The notes: generated from the letters alone by a model not told the origin. A stretch of DNA of 64,000 nucleotides from Piper betle (GCA_033002965.1 JAURVB010002664.1:178413-242412), one strand, 5' to 3'; counted from the first letter of the stretch, positions 37,401 to 51,200 are shown. A program made the numbers and translations.

Positions 37401-38121
37401 TACTATTCGCTTGAAAAGTAAAACAATTGCTGTAGTTGAGGATAAGTGCTTAGCCTTTCGTGTCATGAATGTTGGAGGAGTATATTGTTACTCTTATTGA
37501 CAAAAGAAGGGGAATTACATATGATCTCATTCCATTATATTTTGTGAAAAATTGGGTCAGTATTAGATGTCAGGTTGTGGATGTTGTCAAATTCTAAGTA
37601 TTTCTTTTAATTTTGATGATGTTTATCTGCCTTTTTCTGCTGATTATATTATCATGGTAATTTGCTACCCAAGAAAAATGTCTTTAGTATTTTGTGAATT
37701 GGAAAAAATTGTGGCTGAAAGATGTGGAAATGCAACCTTAATTTTTCAAGCCTGGAACCTATCTAGGTCTCTATGCCTGATTTGCATAGTCTACAACTTC
37801 CATCCTGACCGTTTTTCACTGGCTTCACTTGTTTCACTGTGACTCTTAAGACACAAATAACTTGCCATCTCTTCTCCTTGAAGTGATGTTCCATGTAAAA
37901 GATTTATATGTTTCATTATGAAATTACAATACAATTATATGAACTCTGAATGTGCTACTGCCTATATTTTGCAGTCTTTGATGAAACAAGCATCTGATGA
38001 TAAAGTAGAGGTTGAATCGAATCCTGCTTCCAGAAAGACATTGATAGAAGCCGATTTTAAATTGCCGGATCTAAATCTTCCCGTAGAATCTGGAGCTGAG
38101 ACACTTTATGGTACGAGCTGA
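34410..38121 (+). CDS. Plant coiled-coil protein with EAR-like C-terminal motif
   Basis: Five exons with GT/AG borders, all in phase 0: 34410-34733, 35963-36022, 37091-37153, 37239-37298, 37975-38121, giving 217 residues. The first exon is GC-rich and encodes an acidic start (AETDVEDDWPVAA), an alanine/glycine-rich middle and a basic RPIKRKHK end. Exon 2 adds RRNKKKK, a candidate nuclear localisation signal. Exons 3-4 encode a heptad-like helix (TIGELKAKENELLRTNFELV, then KLEFFKIKHNELM), probably a coiled coil. The C-terminus has LPDLNLP, an EAR-type DLNxP repression motif. A nuclear corepressor-binding role is inferred, but I do not recognise a named family. ATG chosen because it is the first in frame and lies in a good context (GGCCATGGCG). 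Confidence 0.75.
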
Positions 38122-40487
38122 CAATGAATATTTGAGTCGCGATTGTCACACTACCTCTATATTTAGCTGAGCAATTGTACATATGAACCATTTGTAGGAT
38201 TAATATAAAAAGGCCAAACTCAGCAGATTTTCTATTTCAATTTTTTTTTGACCATTTTATCACTTCTTTTGACTCATCTTTGGTTTATATCATGTATGTA
38301 TACCTTTGTTTTAGATATCAACTATAGTAGGATTGGGAAAGGTCTCCTGTTTATTTGATTTTTTAAGAATCAGTGTCCCTCTTTTATGGACTTGTAAAGA
38401 TGATTGATGAATTTGTTGATCATTGATTGGCAAATTTTTCAAAAGAGAGGACTGACAACGTCAGCCCTAGTCATGGCCAGATGCTTGTCAATGAAGAAGA
38501 GATCAAGGAAGATTATTGCAACAAGGCTAAGCATCTTAAGACAAGTAAAGTTTCCTAGTAGAGACTATTAATTAGTTTCTTATTTTAGTTTAATTTAGTT
38601 TGGAGTTTTATAATAGATTTCGTGTTTTAATTTGAAGTCTTACTAGATACTTACCTATTTGATGGTTTTCTTATTTTCAGTAAGAGTCTTAATAGTTTAG
38701 TTCATTATTGAAGTTGGTGTCCTAATTTTAATTTTTTTTCTTTTTTACTATACCTAGGAAAGCTTCTAGGCTCTAAGCGAAAAAATAATTCAATTGAAAA
38801 AAATAAAATTTATTTTCTAGTTCAAAAGTCCATTTAGTTATTGTTTTCCTTCTATTGTTTCTTCTTTCAATATTAAGAACTTGGATACTTGTTTGAAGTA
38901 TTGGACTCCCTACCTCTTCATTAACTTTGTGGTCTCCATCCCCATATTTCATTATATCATATATTTAAAAATTATATTCATATAGTATTACTCGAAAGAT
39001 ACTTATTTAGTGGTGAGCATCAAACATTAAACAAAGTATTATTTATGTTTGGCTAGTTATTGCTGGTCAAAAAGTTGTTCGTCCATTTTTAAAATTCTTT
39101 GGTTAAGTTAGTCACCTAAAAGAAGGTGAAAGTTTTAAATTTCTTTATATTCCACATTTATTGTATTATCTAATCATTTCTTCTCTTGGATATTTTTCTT
39201 ACAAAAAAATTAATACTAAATTTCTTTTAATTTTTAGTTTTTATCCGGTCAATTCGTACAATAATCAAAATTATTGTTTTTAAAAATATTTGAATAAATA
39301 AATATTATATTATTATTAAAAGTTTAAAATGTAAGGCTGATGTGCCTTTAAGTTTAATAATCACTTTGATAATTGAGTAATGAACTTAAAAAATATCATT
39401 AATATCACTATAATTTTTTATCTTTTATTCATCATTCGGTCAAATAAAAAATACCTATATTTGATTTATTTTTATTTGGTTAAATTTGATCACACAAACT
39501 TTTGAAAGTACGGTGAATTTGCCCTCCAGGAAGCAACCGCATGATTTAATACGTAGATATGGATCTTGTGATTTTGAAAGGACCTGTTGTGAGTGACACT
39601 AGGGTTGCCTAGTGAGGATAGAATGGTGGTAGGGTTAGCTTTGGTTGAGTTAGTATGGTACTTCATGAGAGTTAAATATTATATTGACCGACCCGACCCT
39701 TGTGGTCCGTGAGATTGTGTGGTGGACCGACCCGACCCGGAAATTTACCAAACTTGTAGTCCGCCTTAACCGATTCAAATGTCAAAATCACCTCTCTTGT
39801 TTTCAGTTTTCAATTTCTTATGTATTGATGTTAACCCTTGGTGGGAGGGTGAGGTTAATTCTTAGAAAAGGAGAAAGCTTGAGATAATGACCACATTACT
39901 CTCGGATTAGCTTTGAGTTAAAATCGGACCAACTATTTAAATAAAAATTAGTTTGATTCAATCTTTCTTTTTCTTCGGAAGTTTTATTATTGATAAGAGT
40001 TGATATGGTAATATCATGAATATTGAAATTTAATTGTTCATGTAAATCATGCGAATATAATTTTTATTGACTTATACAAAATTACCTTCATCATCTAACC
40101 ATTTTTTAATTTAAAAACTCACATTAAATATAGTTATATACTAATTATTACTATTTCTTTCAAATTACACAATAGAGGCGAAACCTTAATCACCTCTCCT
40201 CCTTTATCCACAAATAGGGCTAGTCGAACCGCCCTATTTTTTTATCTTTAGAAGCCTTAATATAAAAAATTAACATATTAAATATAAAAAAAGAAAATTC
40301 AAGGGATATCCTCAAAGTTTTAACTGATATAAAGAGTTTTTTTTATTAAAAAAAAAGGTCAGATATAGAAAGTGGGCAAGAGGTGGGCCCATATGTCCGT
40401 AATGATTGGACCAAGTCATCAACCCAAACACTTAGCTGTCCCTTTCAACCCCATAAAATCAAATATCTATCTGTCCAACAAACTCCT
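38122..40487. other. AT-rich intergenic region
   Basis: Apart from the possible retroelement end at 38445-38760, no gene, RNA gene or structured repeat could be supported. Confidence 0.4.
38445..38760 (+). mobile_element. Possible gypsy pol end plus LTR fragment
   Basis: GACTGACAACGTCAGCCCTA near 38450 resembles the end of gypsy pol ('GPLTRS...R' region), followed by TTTCTTATTTTAGTTTAATT and repeated AGTCTTA blocks typical of AT-rich LTR U3 sequence. No second LTR is seen. Weak evidence. Confidence 0.3.
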
Positions 40488-40507
40488 TTTATATATATAT
40501 ATATATA
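40488..40507 (+). promoter_or_regulatory. TATA box region of the small Cys/His-rich gene
   Basis: TTTTATATATATATATATAT lies about 80-95 bases upstream of the ATG at 40585, followed by a CT-rich, then GC-rich leader. Confidence 0.5.
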
Positions 40508-40584
40508 CCTACTGCACCCCTAACCAGCACCACCTCCACCTCTCCGGCGAGCCGGGGCCGGAGACTCGCCGGAGAAGCTCGTCC

Positions 40585-40896
40585 ATGGCTAGCGAGGGGC
40601 TGCGCCGATGCGTCTTCGAAGGCTGCATCGGCACCTTCGACTCCGAGATCCAGAAGCGGCAGTACCACAAGAACTGCGGGTGCGCTCTCCACCACCGCCC
40701 CGCCGACCGCCCCTGCCGCGGCGCTGCCAAGTCCGTCGTCTCCTACAAAATCCGCAAGGCCTGGACCGAGTCCAGCCTCGTGGCCGCCACTGCAGCCGGC
40801 TCCGGAGGCGAGTCGGCCGGATCGTCGCCGGTGTGGGAGAAGCAGCCGTTTGCTGGTAGCCTCGGCGAGGATGGGAAGGTGGTATGGGAGATTTGA
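40585..40896 (+). CDS. Small Cys/His-rich plant protein, single exon
   Basis: Encodes 103 residues from an ATG in good context (GTCCATGGCT). The N-terminal half has regularly placed Cys and His (C9, C14, H28, C31, C33, H36, H37, C44) in RRCVFEGCIGTF and YHKNCGCALHHR, suggesting a small metal-binding fold. A basic SYKIRKAW segment follows, then an alanine/serine-rich linker and a conserved-looking acidic tail ending VVWEI. The gene is GC-rich and has a TATA box 80 bases upstream. The spacing does not match a named zinc-finger class I can assign, so function is unknown. The composition and the lack of stops across 104 codons, with clear non-random residues, support a real gene. Confidence 0.75.
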   Translation: MASEGLRRCVFEGCIGTFDSEIQKRQYHKNCGCALHHRPADRPCRGAAKSVVSYKIRKAWTESSLVAATAAGSGGESAGSSPVWEKQPFAGSLGEDGKVVWEI

Positions 40897-42250
40897 TCGC
40901 CGGCTTGTATCGCTGTTTAAAGACACCATTTTTTATATTGGCCTAGCTTCTATTTTTATGATAATGCATGTTCCTTCTTTTCAGAAAAAAGAATAACGAT
41001 TTGTTGTAGTTTTTTTATTTGATCCAACTTCACCAATCAACTGTTCAATGACTTAATCTGTGTTCTTGAACGAACATTTCCTTTTAAAAAAATTTTGAAT
41101 ATCGCTGCTCTTTTTTTTCCTAATGAAATGCATGATCTCAACGCCTTGTATTTGTTTCATTTCTATGATTGGCTCATTTGGATTTGCAAGGTTTTAATTC
41201 ATTGATTTATGGTAAATCTTTAATTTTGATCAAATAAAAAATTAATAAAGGTGTTAATTAATTGTAAATCTTCAATTTTCCTCCCGAAACAAATTGAAAC
41301 GTTTATCTTTGCACTTCATTTCACGAATATGATTTTAGGGCATTTGTGTTTGTTTCTTTACGGCTTCTATACAAAAAGAAAGTTATTTTTGGACTTCACT
41401 TTGATCATTTTGATGCTATTATGTTTGAAACACTTGGTAGAACTATAATAATTGCACTGCCATTGCACCAACTGATAATAGATTTTGATTTTGAGAAATG
41501 CCTTACTAATATAATTGATTGTTGTGCCAACCATGCACCTCTCTCATTTTACAATTTGGCAACTAATGTCAACATTATGATTCAAGTGAAGTACGGTTGC
41601 AAACCCAGTGACCGCATATGATTCTACCATCAAACGCAACTCCAGAATTGGTGGAAAAAATGTCAAAAAAAGGCATCTCCAGAATGCAAAATTTAGCAAC
41701 AATACACTCATCTGCAGGTCTGACCTTGCCAGAAGTGTTTCAGATGAACAGAACCCAAAAACATTCACAGAGACATCGACCGGAACTATAATTTTTTCAA
41801 CACGACGTGAAACAGACAAAAAAGGGCGAAAACCGTTGAGATTCAAAGCAGAAAGCCATTGAGATTCAAAGCATCTGCACGAGTTACCTTGCAGTGATAT
41901 ACAAGAAACAAATTGCTTGTAGCTTTATGCACGGAGATACATAATGAAATTACATTTCTACCATTTAAAAGACTAAATGGTTCCTGCCACCGTCCATCTA
42001 GAAATGAGAAAAACAAAATTTGATGGTCAAGAGTATGACATTGAAATAATCAATGAAAAAAAGTGCTTGACACCACTTCAACCTATTTACCAAAGAAGTA
42101 GCAATTCATTACCTATTTGCCATGCCACATATGATCTTCAATTCTGCATACAATCTACTAATATAACTTCCGAAATCACACGGCTCAACTAACATGAAAA
42201 TAAGCAGAGGACCCATTTTGCATGATCCAGCTTCATTGCATGTCACCGTA
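40897..42250. other. Intergenic between convergent genes
   Basis: Holds the 3' UTR of the small gene (about 40897-41150) and, on the other strand, probably the 3' UTR of ALF4 (about 41600-42250). No further coding region is supported. Confidence 0.4.
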
Positions 42251-45200
42251 TTATGCAACTCTCTTCAGGTGCTCCTCAACCAGTTCAATACAACGATATA
42301 GAACTAACTCAAGAGGGTTTAATGTACAGAATATATGCATTGACATTTCACCACTGTTCCTATTTTCAGCTTCAATTGCTGACACAAGAGTTCGAAGTGG
42401 TAAAAGCCACTCAGAGTAAGCCTTTCGCAAGTTTGCCTCCAACAGAACTACTTTGTTTTGAAATTGTCCTGAAAGTATAGAGTTGCAGCAAGCGCTGTGT
42501 TAGCTTAAACATTCTGATTAAAAACTGGTAAACTTCATGTAATGCTGCATCTTAACATCAATAAAATGAATTTTTTATGAATATGTAATAACAAATGCTC
42601 TGATGAATTCAATATCCAAATGAAAGTAAGTTTCATCTCTGTTCATCGCTATATGTCCATTTTAATAAGATAACAAGTAATGACACTAATTAGAATACTA
42701 TTAAGCTATTTTAATACCAATTATATTTCTCTCAGATTTTCATAGGAAAACTCTTTGTATTTTCTTCTCTAGAAATGTGCTGAACACGCTTGATGCGAAA
42801 AAAGTGGCAACCAGTCATGTTATGAGAGCTTACGCAAGTTCAGGCACTTGTCTAAGCTAACATTAGCAAGCTAACTTACCTCAAACGTGTGGGATGCTTC
42901 CAATTGGTGCTTGATGTAAGTCAACCTTAGGTTACACCTTTTGACCATGTGAATACTAGATGGTCAACGATTACTCAATTAACTTGTAAATAATTGTAAT
43001 TGAAAACTTCTCCTTTCACTAGCCTTCCATTTTTATTTAATTAATTAGTAACCTTCCTTACATTGGAAACCATTCTGCCTGAAAATGATCATTCTCCTAT
43101 TCTCTTTAAGCTCGAGGACAGTCTACTCTTTGATTCAAAACAATTCTGTTTTTTTACTATGTAGCTTAAAGATAGCTCAATTAAGGTTATCATATAACAT
43201 GCATGGTTCACCCACATTGTTGGAAACTCTTAATTTATTCTCTTTCAAAAGCTCCAAAGTGTTAAAACGGCCTTAAAAACTTGAAATATTGAGGTTTTTG
43301 ACAAAGTTAATGTAAGATTAAGCAACGTCAATTGTTCCATCAAGATGCCTAGAAAGTGCTCTTCATGGATCTTACAAATACTTCATTACTTGAAAAAGAA
43401 AATTGGCCCGTCTCAATTTGTTTTAAGAGGAAAACATTGAATAAAAGTTCTACAAACAAAAATCTAGAGTAAATTGGCTGCAATAAGGGGATAAAAATTC
43501 TCGGTTCTTCCACTACACAGTTGCCTCTCACATCTTAAAAAATCATATTCAAGAGATTATGAATCCACATCGGAATAAACGTTCCGATCCTCATGCCATT
43601 GGGATTGAAGCCGTGAAGTTCTTCAAAGATTTATTTACCCCTTCATCTTCTGATCTTCCTTCATCCATTCCTTTCCAATGCAAGTTGACTCACGAACAAG
43701 CTTCTATGTTGACTCGTAAGGTTAGCAATAAGGAAATAGAAGATATTATCTTAAGTACTCCAAATAATATTTCATCAAAGAATTTTTTGTTTTCTTTTGG
43801 GATATTGTTGGTAAAGGCATTATATTGGCCATCAAGCACTTCTTCGAACAAGGTAAAATACTCCGGGCACTAAATCACGATTTTCTTTTCCTCATTCCAA
43901 AAACACCAGATCTATTGAGCACGTCAGGCCTATTTCTCTTTGCAAATGTGTTCATAAATACATCTCCAAAATTATGGCTTCTCGGTTGGCTCTCATTTTG
44001 CCTTCTTTGATTAGCTTAAATCAATTAGCATTCTTGAAGGATACGTTGATAAATGAAAATATCTTGTTGGCCCACGAACTATGAGAATTTTCACCACTCA
44101 AGGGGTTAAAAAGGTTTTGTATCAAGGTTGATTTAAGAAAGACTTTTGATAAAGCTTGGTGGGATTTCCTATTTTTGGTCCTTCGCAATTTGGGGTTTAA
44201 CAATGTTTGGAATGATAAGATTTCTGAATGTGTCACCACTCAATCCTTTAGTGTTATAATAAATAGATGCAATTTCAGTTTTTTCAAAAGCAAAAATTGT
44301 CTTTGACAAGGTTCTCTCCTTCCGCCGCTCCTCTTCATTCTTTGTATGGAAGTGCTCTCATTTATACTTGAAACTAAGGTGCAAAAAGCCTTATCATACC
44401 TCCTAAGACAAGAAATGCTCCTAATGTCTCTCACTTAATGTTTGCCGATGATCTCTTGATTTTCTCCAAAGACTCTCCTCGCTCGGCATGGCATATAAAA
44501 TCTGCATTGCATGACTTAGGTACCTTCTTAGGGTTTTAAGTAAATATTATGAAAAATGTCATATTCTTCTCCCATGCTTGTGCCTATCTATAGAGAACAC
44601 ATTCATAATTTGTTTGGCTATCACATCAAAAGGCGATCTTGGTATCCGAGATATTTTTGAAGTTAACAAAGCTGGACTAGCAAAGTTATTTTGGCAAGTG
44701 TTAACAAATAAAAATAATTTGTGGGTGAAGTGGATTCATAAAATTTATTTATATGGTGGATCTACATGGACTGTGCACATAAATTGTGGGTCTCACACAT
44801 GAAATAACATTATTTCCCTTAGAGAAAAATAGTTCATGATTGTTTCTATAGAATTGGCAATAGCATAAACACGTTTACTTAGTTTGACCCTTGGCTTAAA
44901 CATTGCCTCCTCATCCAAAGACTCAGTCATCGAACAATTGCAAATCTTAAGGGAAACACCTCCACACTATATCTCAATCCATCATTCTAAGCTTGGGCCA
45001 TCACCTCTGCCACTATGAGCACAAAAGAAGCTCTAAACCTTTTAAATGAGAATATTCCTTTCTTATCTCATGTGGATAATAGCATAGAGTGGTTATCCTT
45101 TATATGAAAATTTTCTTTCAAGAACCGTTGGAACTTCTTGAGACTTCTCCAAGAGTGTTATGACACCCTTTCGTTTGGTCTAAATACCGAACTAGCCACC

Positions 45201-48200
45201 ATGCGTCCATTGCTTGGTTGGTCATATTAAATAAGATCTTAACTCTAGACAATCTTCAAAAGAAAGGACTTCATCTCGCTGACAGATGTTCTCTTTGTGA
45301 GGCTTGCCTGGAAGCTAAAGACTATTTATTCTTTTGAGTGCCCTTATAGTAAACAAGTTTGGAAACTGGTCCTTCAAAAATATCACATGTTCCATCAAGT
45401 CAACTCTTTTAATGAAGAGATAAATTGGCTTTTTACCTTTTGTTTGCAAAACAAGCATTCAAGACTCCTCCTGAAACCCCTTTTTGCTACTTATATCTCA
45501 TCCACTTTGTACGAGCAAAATAAAAAAATATTTGAAGCTCTCAAAATGCACCATGGTTTGTTGGCTATATCTATTATTTCTCAAGTATAACTTGCTTCGA
45601 AAGTCCTAAAGTACAAACAAAGAATTATTGACCATTGTGATTTCCTTCTGGACTTTTGGACGTAACTATGGGACTCTTTGGAGCCTTCTTCCCCTTTGTA
45701 TTTCTTTGCCCTTTTGGGGGTCCTTGAAATGAAATTTTACTTTTTTTAAAAAAAAAACCCTTCCCTTATTCTTTACCTTTGTTGGGATAGGTTCTTGTAA
45801 AGATGGTTTATAAATATGTACCCTGATGCATTCAATAGCTTTGTTTAGTTTCAAGTTAATTCTTCTTCTTCATTGAGGATTAAGAAAATCGTAGAGAAAA
45901 GTGCAACTTGTATCTACACACTAGTTTCCTTTCCAGGTTTGCATCAAGTGATTATCAAAGCCTAGGTTTCGTCTTCTATTGGTGCTTCTTGCATCAAAGC
46001 TCTAGATAAGGCACATATGAGTTGGGTCGACTTGTTATGACTAAGTAAAGAAAGTGGTAGTGGAAGTTTAATCTGTCAAAACACCATTCTTATGTGAATC
46101 TTAAACCAGTGCCCCAAGTGCAAATTCATGATTTTTTCAGTTTCATTTTTTTAAAATACTGACTCAAAACTAATGACTTTTCTTATGCCAATCTGGGCTG
46201 AGCTAATGGGAGCTGAGCTAGAGATCATTTTCGGCTCCAACCACAGTGAGCTATTGTTGGCTGAAACATAGTAGATGCATGAATAATCTGCTTTTGTTTT
46301 GTATATGATCCATGGTTTAACCAATTCATGATAATGAGTCAAGTATAACATGATTAATCTACAGGATTGTAATAAAAAAAGGTGCCATGCATCAAATTTC
46401 CAAATGCAGTTATGTTTTCTGCAAAATGTATAGTCTTGTCGAAGCCAAAGCCACAAATTATTTTCAAGCATGGTATAATGCAAGGTCCATTACTCCTCCA
46501 TACTTTTTGGTTTGAGCCAATATGTTGAACAAATACATTAATGACAATAAGAAAAGGGTCAACGAGTTCAAGGACACATGACAGAGAAACCAAATTATAT
46601 GCTAGAAACGGTTAGTGATATAGTTTTCCAAGAACTCACCAGTAGATGTAGATATCAGAAGGTATCTGTATAAGTTCAAAGCAGCCACAACCTACAAAAA
46701 TTTAAAAGTCACATCCAAAAAATTCAGTGAAGTTGCAAACAAAGAATCATATTTACGAGCTACTGATTACATCATAAATGAATTAAAAGTTCTATTTCTC
46801 AGATCTTCAATCCTACAAATGGCAAATGCTTATATGCATTATAGAAAATAGCAAAGGCGGCTAGCTAAAACAAGAATTTGGTATCACTTCGCCCACAATG
46901 ATAGGCATTGCCCACTGCAGAAAATTTCAACTGTTAACTTGATCTCAACTTGCCCAAAAAGTCAATTATAAGAATCTTTTCAATATATATTTACACATTG
47001 CAGAAATGGCCATTATGAAAGGTAACTTGATTTAGAGAGAGACAATTTGACGAAGTAAAATGTCAGAATTATACAGAATCACAAGACAAAATTGACTTCC
47101 ATGTAACTTCTTTATGGCAAGAGTTGAAAAAAATACCGCTTCAATGTTCTCCTGCAGACAGGGGGAACCTCCCTTTTGGTGGCTTCAAAATTAGTTCCAC
47201 CAATTCAAGTACACTTGAACTCATGGGTGAATGTTTATCACATTCTAGAGTTTGAACTTCACCATTCAATGTAGTATTTGAGCTTCGAGAACTTTCCGAA
47301 TGAACTTCTGCCTTTGCAATGTCTAAAAGAATGGCAATCTTAAAAAGAAAAACCAGCCAATCACTTCAAGTTTCTAGACGCCAATCACTTCAAGTTTCTA
47401 GACAAACGTCTAAAGACATTATGTTCTGGAAATACCATGGAGGGAGAGTCGCTTTTTTCAATGAGTGCCTTCAGCAAGTCAAACCTGTGACTAGATGGAA
47501 TATAAGCAAGAACCTGCAAGCAAGAAGAAACAATTCCATTAACAATTATAAAAAGGTAACATAAACAAGAATATTGTTTGGGCGTGGGATTTCCGCTCCC
47601 ACAATCATGCTTTGCTTCGAGTTAGATAAGTGGGTCCGGTGGACCAAAGGCGCCCTTTCCGTGTAAAGAAATCGTGCAAGTAAAATAAAAATAAAGTGCC
47701 GCAAGTGAGGAAAGACTTTGATTATACATTTTAAACAAAATAGTGAATTTTGCCGCCCCTTGAATTGATCCGCCTTTGATAGCGTTGGCTCCAATGTCTT
47801 GGTTTGTCCTTTTCTTATCTTCAAATCTTCAATGTCCGAAGCATCCAAAAATGGTGGGGCAGTAAGTTTCGCCTCGATCCGAAGTCTAAAAGGCCTTAAA
47901 ATTATTTTCAGAGTGATAATTGATTGAACCGGACCTCTTTGGGTTGGTTCAAGGCAGGTAAATATTGGACCAGACCAACTGGCGTACGCGGGCTTCAAAA
48001 ATTGTTGGTGCATCAGGTTACAACTGACGTACAATGTGCCACTTGGTGGTGTATGCAATCTTGAAATCTTTTGGGTGCACCAAGTCGTTTATGGCACACG
48101 GTGCGCTAACTCAAATTTGGGCCTTGGGGGGTCACGGACTTGATCAGTTCGTGGTCAACTCTTCATGGTCGCGGACACGACAACCATAAACGGGTCCGAC

Positions 48201-51200
48201 GGACCCTCCTGGTGCAACAGCGATGGCATTCTCAGTGGCAATGGTTGAAGGCAATCACCCAGATCGATAGGTAGCGGTAGGGGGAGTGGATTGGAAATGT
48301 TCCGACGGTTGGTGGCGGTGGTGGCGCCGGCAAGAGGCGGAAGCGCTGAAAAGTTATGGAAGAACTAATCTAATCTTTGGTTGGGCTTTATTGCCTTTTT
48401 CTGGTGGTAGGGCTCTGTCATGGGTTGTTTCCGACGACGGGGGTCATCAATTGGACGTGGTTTCAAGGTGTATCGACTGGATGGAGACCAAAAAGATGAT
48501 GGGGTGTTGTTGTCGCATTGCTCCGACTAGGAAATTTTGGGTTGTTTTCCAATGACGGGTTATCTCTAGCACCGGAACTTGGCTAGATGATAGAATATTG
48601 TCGCCCCTGCCTCTAGCCTGCTTCTAAGGTGTGCGTGGGACTACTTTTTATTGTCCGTCCTACACACCCTCAGTAAGAATTAAACATATGAGAAGCTATC
48701 TATTCAGTGTTAAACTCACTCTCTTCAAGAAGAGTTCCAGAAGAAAGTCTCTTTCTAGGATCATACCCAAAAAGTCTCCCGCGACCACTAAGGTGATCAA
48801 TGAGAGTTTGATCACAAAGATGGAAACTCTTTCGTTTGATACCAATTCCTCGCATTGGCACTTTGCAAGAGCGGCGAGCGTATTGCGCTAAGGTCTGAAG
48901 CGGACCTTCTTGTACTTAAGCTTCTTTTCTAGGTAGATATGTGGTTGAATTCGCTAGATTCTCATTCAATTGAAAGGAGTTGTCATCCTTTAGTTTGCCC
49001 GCTTGGTGCTCCCTTAGACAATGGTTTTCATCCCTATTCCAACCAATGTTTCCAGTCTTCACCCTTAACTCGGTACAGTTAGGGCACTTACCATTCCCAT
49101 TCACTAGGGGAGGGAACTGAGTCTTCCAACGGGTAGTTTACTGGCAAAAGCATCGACTCCTTAAAACAGAATGAGAATGTAATGCAAGCTTGAAGTTTTC
49201 TGCAATCATACTATGTCATTTTGTTGATGAAATCTTCCAACTTTTCAAATAACAAGCTAAAAGCTAGAATTTTCAGACTAAAGAAAGACTTCTCAATAAG
49301 AGATTTTGTGGATGATTGTTATGTGACTTTGAATGGAATCTTAGCCTGTGTCACTTGACTTTGCATAAGCGAAGTCAAGGGATTTCCTTCTAATCTAACT
49401 AGTGGCTGAGAGTAAGCACGGTACCCAGCTCAAGCAGACTAAGGCAAGAAGTGCAGACCTTACACTTCTCCAAATTCAGCAATGAGAGGGACTGAGTGGA
49501 GGCAGATTGGTCGGAGCAGGTCCTCGCTGGCCGGACAAAAGCCCCAAAGTCTGTCCTTCTTCAGCACTTTACTGCTTCCGTGGAGATTTTTGGGGAATTT
49601 CCCGGTGACAACGTGCACTTACAGCGAGGGTTCTTGGTCAGGGATTGCTCCGGGACTTGGACGAGTGCGGTGGAAGTTTCAGTGCAGCCGGTGACGGTCT
49701 GAGTTGGGCGAACAGAGGCTAGGAACACGGTGATTTGCCACTGTTTCAATGCCTCCGGTAGGCAGGTTCAAAACATTGTACTTCAATTCACGAAGCAATA
49801 GTAATCTCTATTAAAACCCAAATTCAAAAAGATAGTGTTTAAACATTACTCCTACTCAGCAACAAGCATCCATATTTATGAACGGAGACACGTATGCATT
49901 TGCACCTTAAATTTAAATCATAAAATTGACAATTCTCATTATTTGCCCAATTGATTAAAAAGAAACACCCTTCTGAACATGGCATTAACCCAGTTAAAGT
50001 GATCACTTTTGCATGCACGAAATGCACGTGGAGATGGTAATGGTAGGGAACATTCATTTCCATGTCAAAGATAACAACCAGAAAATCAATTTACCTTCTT
50101 CAGAGCAAGAAAAGACTTTTTTCTCAATGCACCATCTAAAGCAAATATCATCACCTTCTGAATAGCCTGCAATTTTTTGTTTCTGGGGTCATTTACTATT
50201 AAATTAATTTAAATAAACTATAATCAATTACCTGCATAGTGTTGAATATGCTTATTAAATAGCATAAACTTTCTTCCTTATCACAACTTTGCAAAGTTTC
50301 TTCAGCAATAACATGCAACAGGAAATCAAGCGTATGATCCTTAATTTCCCATGACTGATCCATGGAATCAATAACAAAACTAAGCATGCCAAGCGCTTGC
50401 CACATGGCAGTTTGACTACTTCGAAGTTTTTGTATGAAAGCATCAAAGCACTCTTTAGTGTCTTGGGCAGTTTCATATGATATGTAAGCCCATATTACTG
50501 CATAAATACCAATAAGTAAACAGCAGTACAAAGGAACACATTGCAAGGACATTAGACAAAAACACTAGAGCAGAAATGGTCAAGAAATTTCATTAACCTG
50601 AAATGCAAGCTCCCTGCTTTACTAAGGAATCACTTTTCATATAGGCATCATCTTCATCTGCAATCATTCCCAAGAAGAACTAGAAATTTAAACTAATTGG
50701 AAAAACTACTAAATGAAGAACATAAAGTCATCCAGAATTGTTAGTTTACCTCTTGAAACCACATCGGTAATCCTATCAACATCAGATCCAGTTATCAGAC
50801 CAAGATAAGATAAATTACAAACAGAAAGGAATGCAGATAGTTCTCGCATGAAGGAAGTACAATTATTTAGTTCAAGTGCCAAATTGATCCTAGTGACACT
50901 GGCCTACAATTAAAAAGTAATTAATCAACAGTTTAAAAAAACTGTAAACTCAGAACATATCAGCAACGAAACAAGATAAGTAGGAAAAATATGTGGGAAA
51001 AGAAAAGAAAAGGACTAGTGCAAGTGAGGGGCACCAACCATAGTCTGCAGGAGATATAAGCCAAGTAATGCAAGAACATCATCTTTGCTTCCTCCATCCT
51101 ACAATAGAAAAGAGAAAACACACTACAGATCAAGCAGTCACATCCATGAACATTGAAAAAAAAACTCAGGAAAAAAAACACACTCACCAACAATTGTGAA

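Noticed and set aside
40489..40929. 146-codon minus-strand frame over the small Cys/His gene
   Set aside because: Antisense shadow of the GC-rich exon. It would begin with an ATG inside low-complexity alanine/glycine sequence.
47546..48058. 170-codon minus-strand frame
   Set aside because: Inside repeat Z. The related copy at 33 kb does not preserve the frame.
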